Shown piece after piece: positions 6,774-6,940 of a stretch of DNA of 6,940 bases; the first letter of the stretch is position 1; every line of letters begins with the position of its first letter. The position numbers and the translations under genes were made by a program. The stretch is from Pedobacter sp. (GTDB taxonomy: Bacteria; Bacteroidota; Bacteroidia; Sphingobacteriales; Sphingobacteriaceae), in assembly GCA_028287885.1 (NCBI GenBank), contig JAQBOT010000038.1:1-6940 (forward strand), given 5' to 3'. The notes beneath the pieces were generated by a model. The model ran no database searches. It saw only the letters and a program-made list of their open reading frames with translations, and was not told the origin of the DNA.

Positions 6774-6799
6774 CTGGCAACGTTGGGGAACGTTGCCAG
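6774..6799. promoter_or_regulatory. Perfect 11-bp hairpin between the anti-sigma gene and the receptor gene
   Basis: CTGGCAACGTT (6774-6784) pairs perfectly with AACGTTGCCAG (6789-6799) around a GGGG loop. It is followed by TAAAATTCATT, not a T-run, so on the plus strand it is a poor intrinsic terminator. On the minus strand it would be followed by ATTTTTAATT, which is more terminator-like, but no minus-strand gene is visible. It could act as an attenuator that lowers read-through from the sigma/anti-sigma genes, as an RNA-processing or stability hairpin, or as a DNA operator with two AACGTT cores. Confidence 0.6.
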
Positions 6800-6879
6800 T
6801 AAAATTCATTCTGTACGAAACTTTCACATTAACGAACAAAACTTTTAAAGGTTTGAAAAAAAGGCGATTAAATGCTTTA

Positions 6880-6940
6880 ATGCTAACGGCAATGAGGATA
6901 TCCATAATACAAATTTTTATTGCGATCGTATTCACCTGCA
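6880..6940 (+). CDS. Start of a probable SusC-like TonB-dependent receptor (3' end beyond window)
   Basis: From ATG 6880 the frame reads MLTAMRISIIQIFIAIVFTC and runs off the window edge. The short hydrophobic stretch looks like the signal peptide core of SusC/RagA receptors of this phylum, and the position, downstream of FecI-like and FecR-like genes in the same direction, is where such receptors are encoded. The frame stays open upstream to a stop codon at 6766-6768 and would add the basic KKRRLNA before the ATG, so an alternative start such as TTG 6853 is possible. ATG 6892 (MRIS) is another. Only 20 residues are visible: membrane targeting is seen, receptor identity is inferred. Confidence 0.55.
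   Translation, partial: MLTAMRISIIQIFIAIVFTC

Overview
The window looks like chromosomal DNA from a Bacteroidota species. Sphingobacteriaceae such as Pedobacter or relatives are the best guess, but no rRNA or marker gene is present to prove it. Support comes from a Bacteroidota-type ECF sigma factor followed by a FecR anti-sigma factor and the apparent start of a SusC-like receptor. It also comes from the scarcity of strong Shine-Dalgarno sequences, a TAnnTTTG-type -7 element, moderate-to-low GC content and AT-rich spacers. All recognised genes lie on the + strand.

Layout. (1) Positions 1-1685 hold a nitric-oxide defence pair: the 3' part of an Rrf2/NsrR-type Fe-S repressor gene, cut by the window edge, and 44 bp later a complete flavohemoglobin (hmp) gene. 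The spacer carries an AT-rich dyad that could be the operator, and a strong intrinsic terminator follows hmp. (2) Positions 1686-2110 are a 425-bp stretch without a credible gene. It holds the terminator and a long GC-rich hairpin element with an 11-bp tandem repeat in one arm. (3) Positions 2111-4912 hold a light-sensing operon: a biliverdin-producing heme oxygenase that seems to start at TTG, and 6 bp later a bacteriophytochrome histidine kinase with the chromophore cysteine, a PAS-GAF-PHY core and a HisKA-HATPase module. No response regulator is present. (4) Positions 5023-6940 hold a cell-surface signalling locus: a FecI-like sigma factor, a FecR-like membrane anti-sigma factor, a 169-bp spacer with a perfect 11-bp-stem hairpin, and the first codons of a membrane-targeted protein that is probably a TonB-dependent SusC-like receptor.

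How the genes work together. The regulator should sense NO through its cluster and release hmp, whose product turns NO into nitrate. The heme oxygenase opens heme to biliverdin, which the adjacent phytochrome binds covalently to sense red/far-red light; its output partner must be encoded elsewhere. The receptor, FecR and the sigma factor would pass a substrate signal from the outer membrane to the transcription machinery. The three modules appear functionally independent. No mobile element, CRISPR array, RNA gene or clearly new multi-gene system is visible. The least explained sequences are the two hairpin elements and the dyads near promoters.
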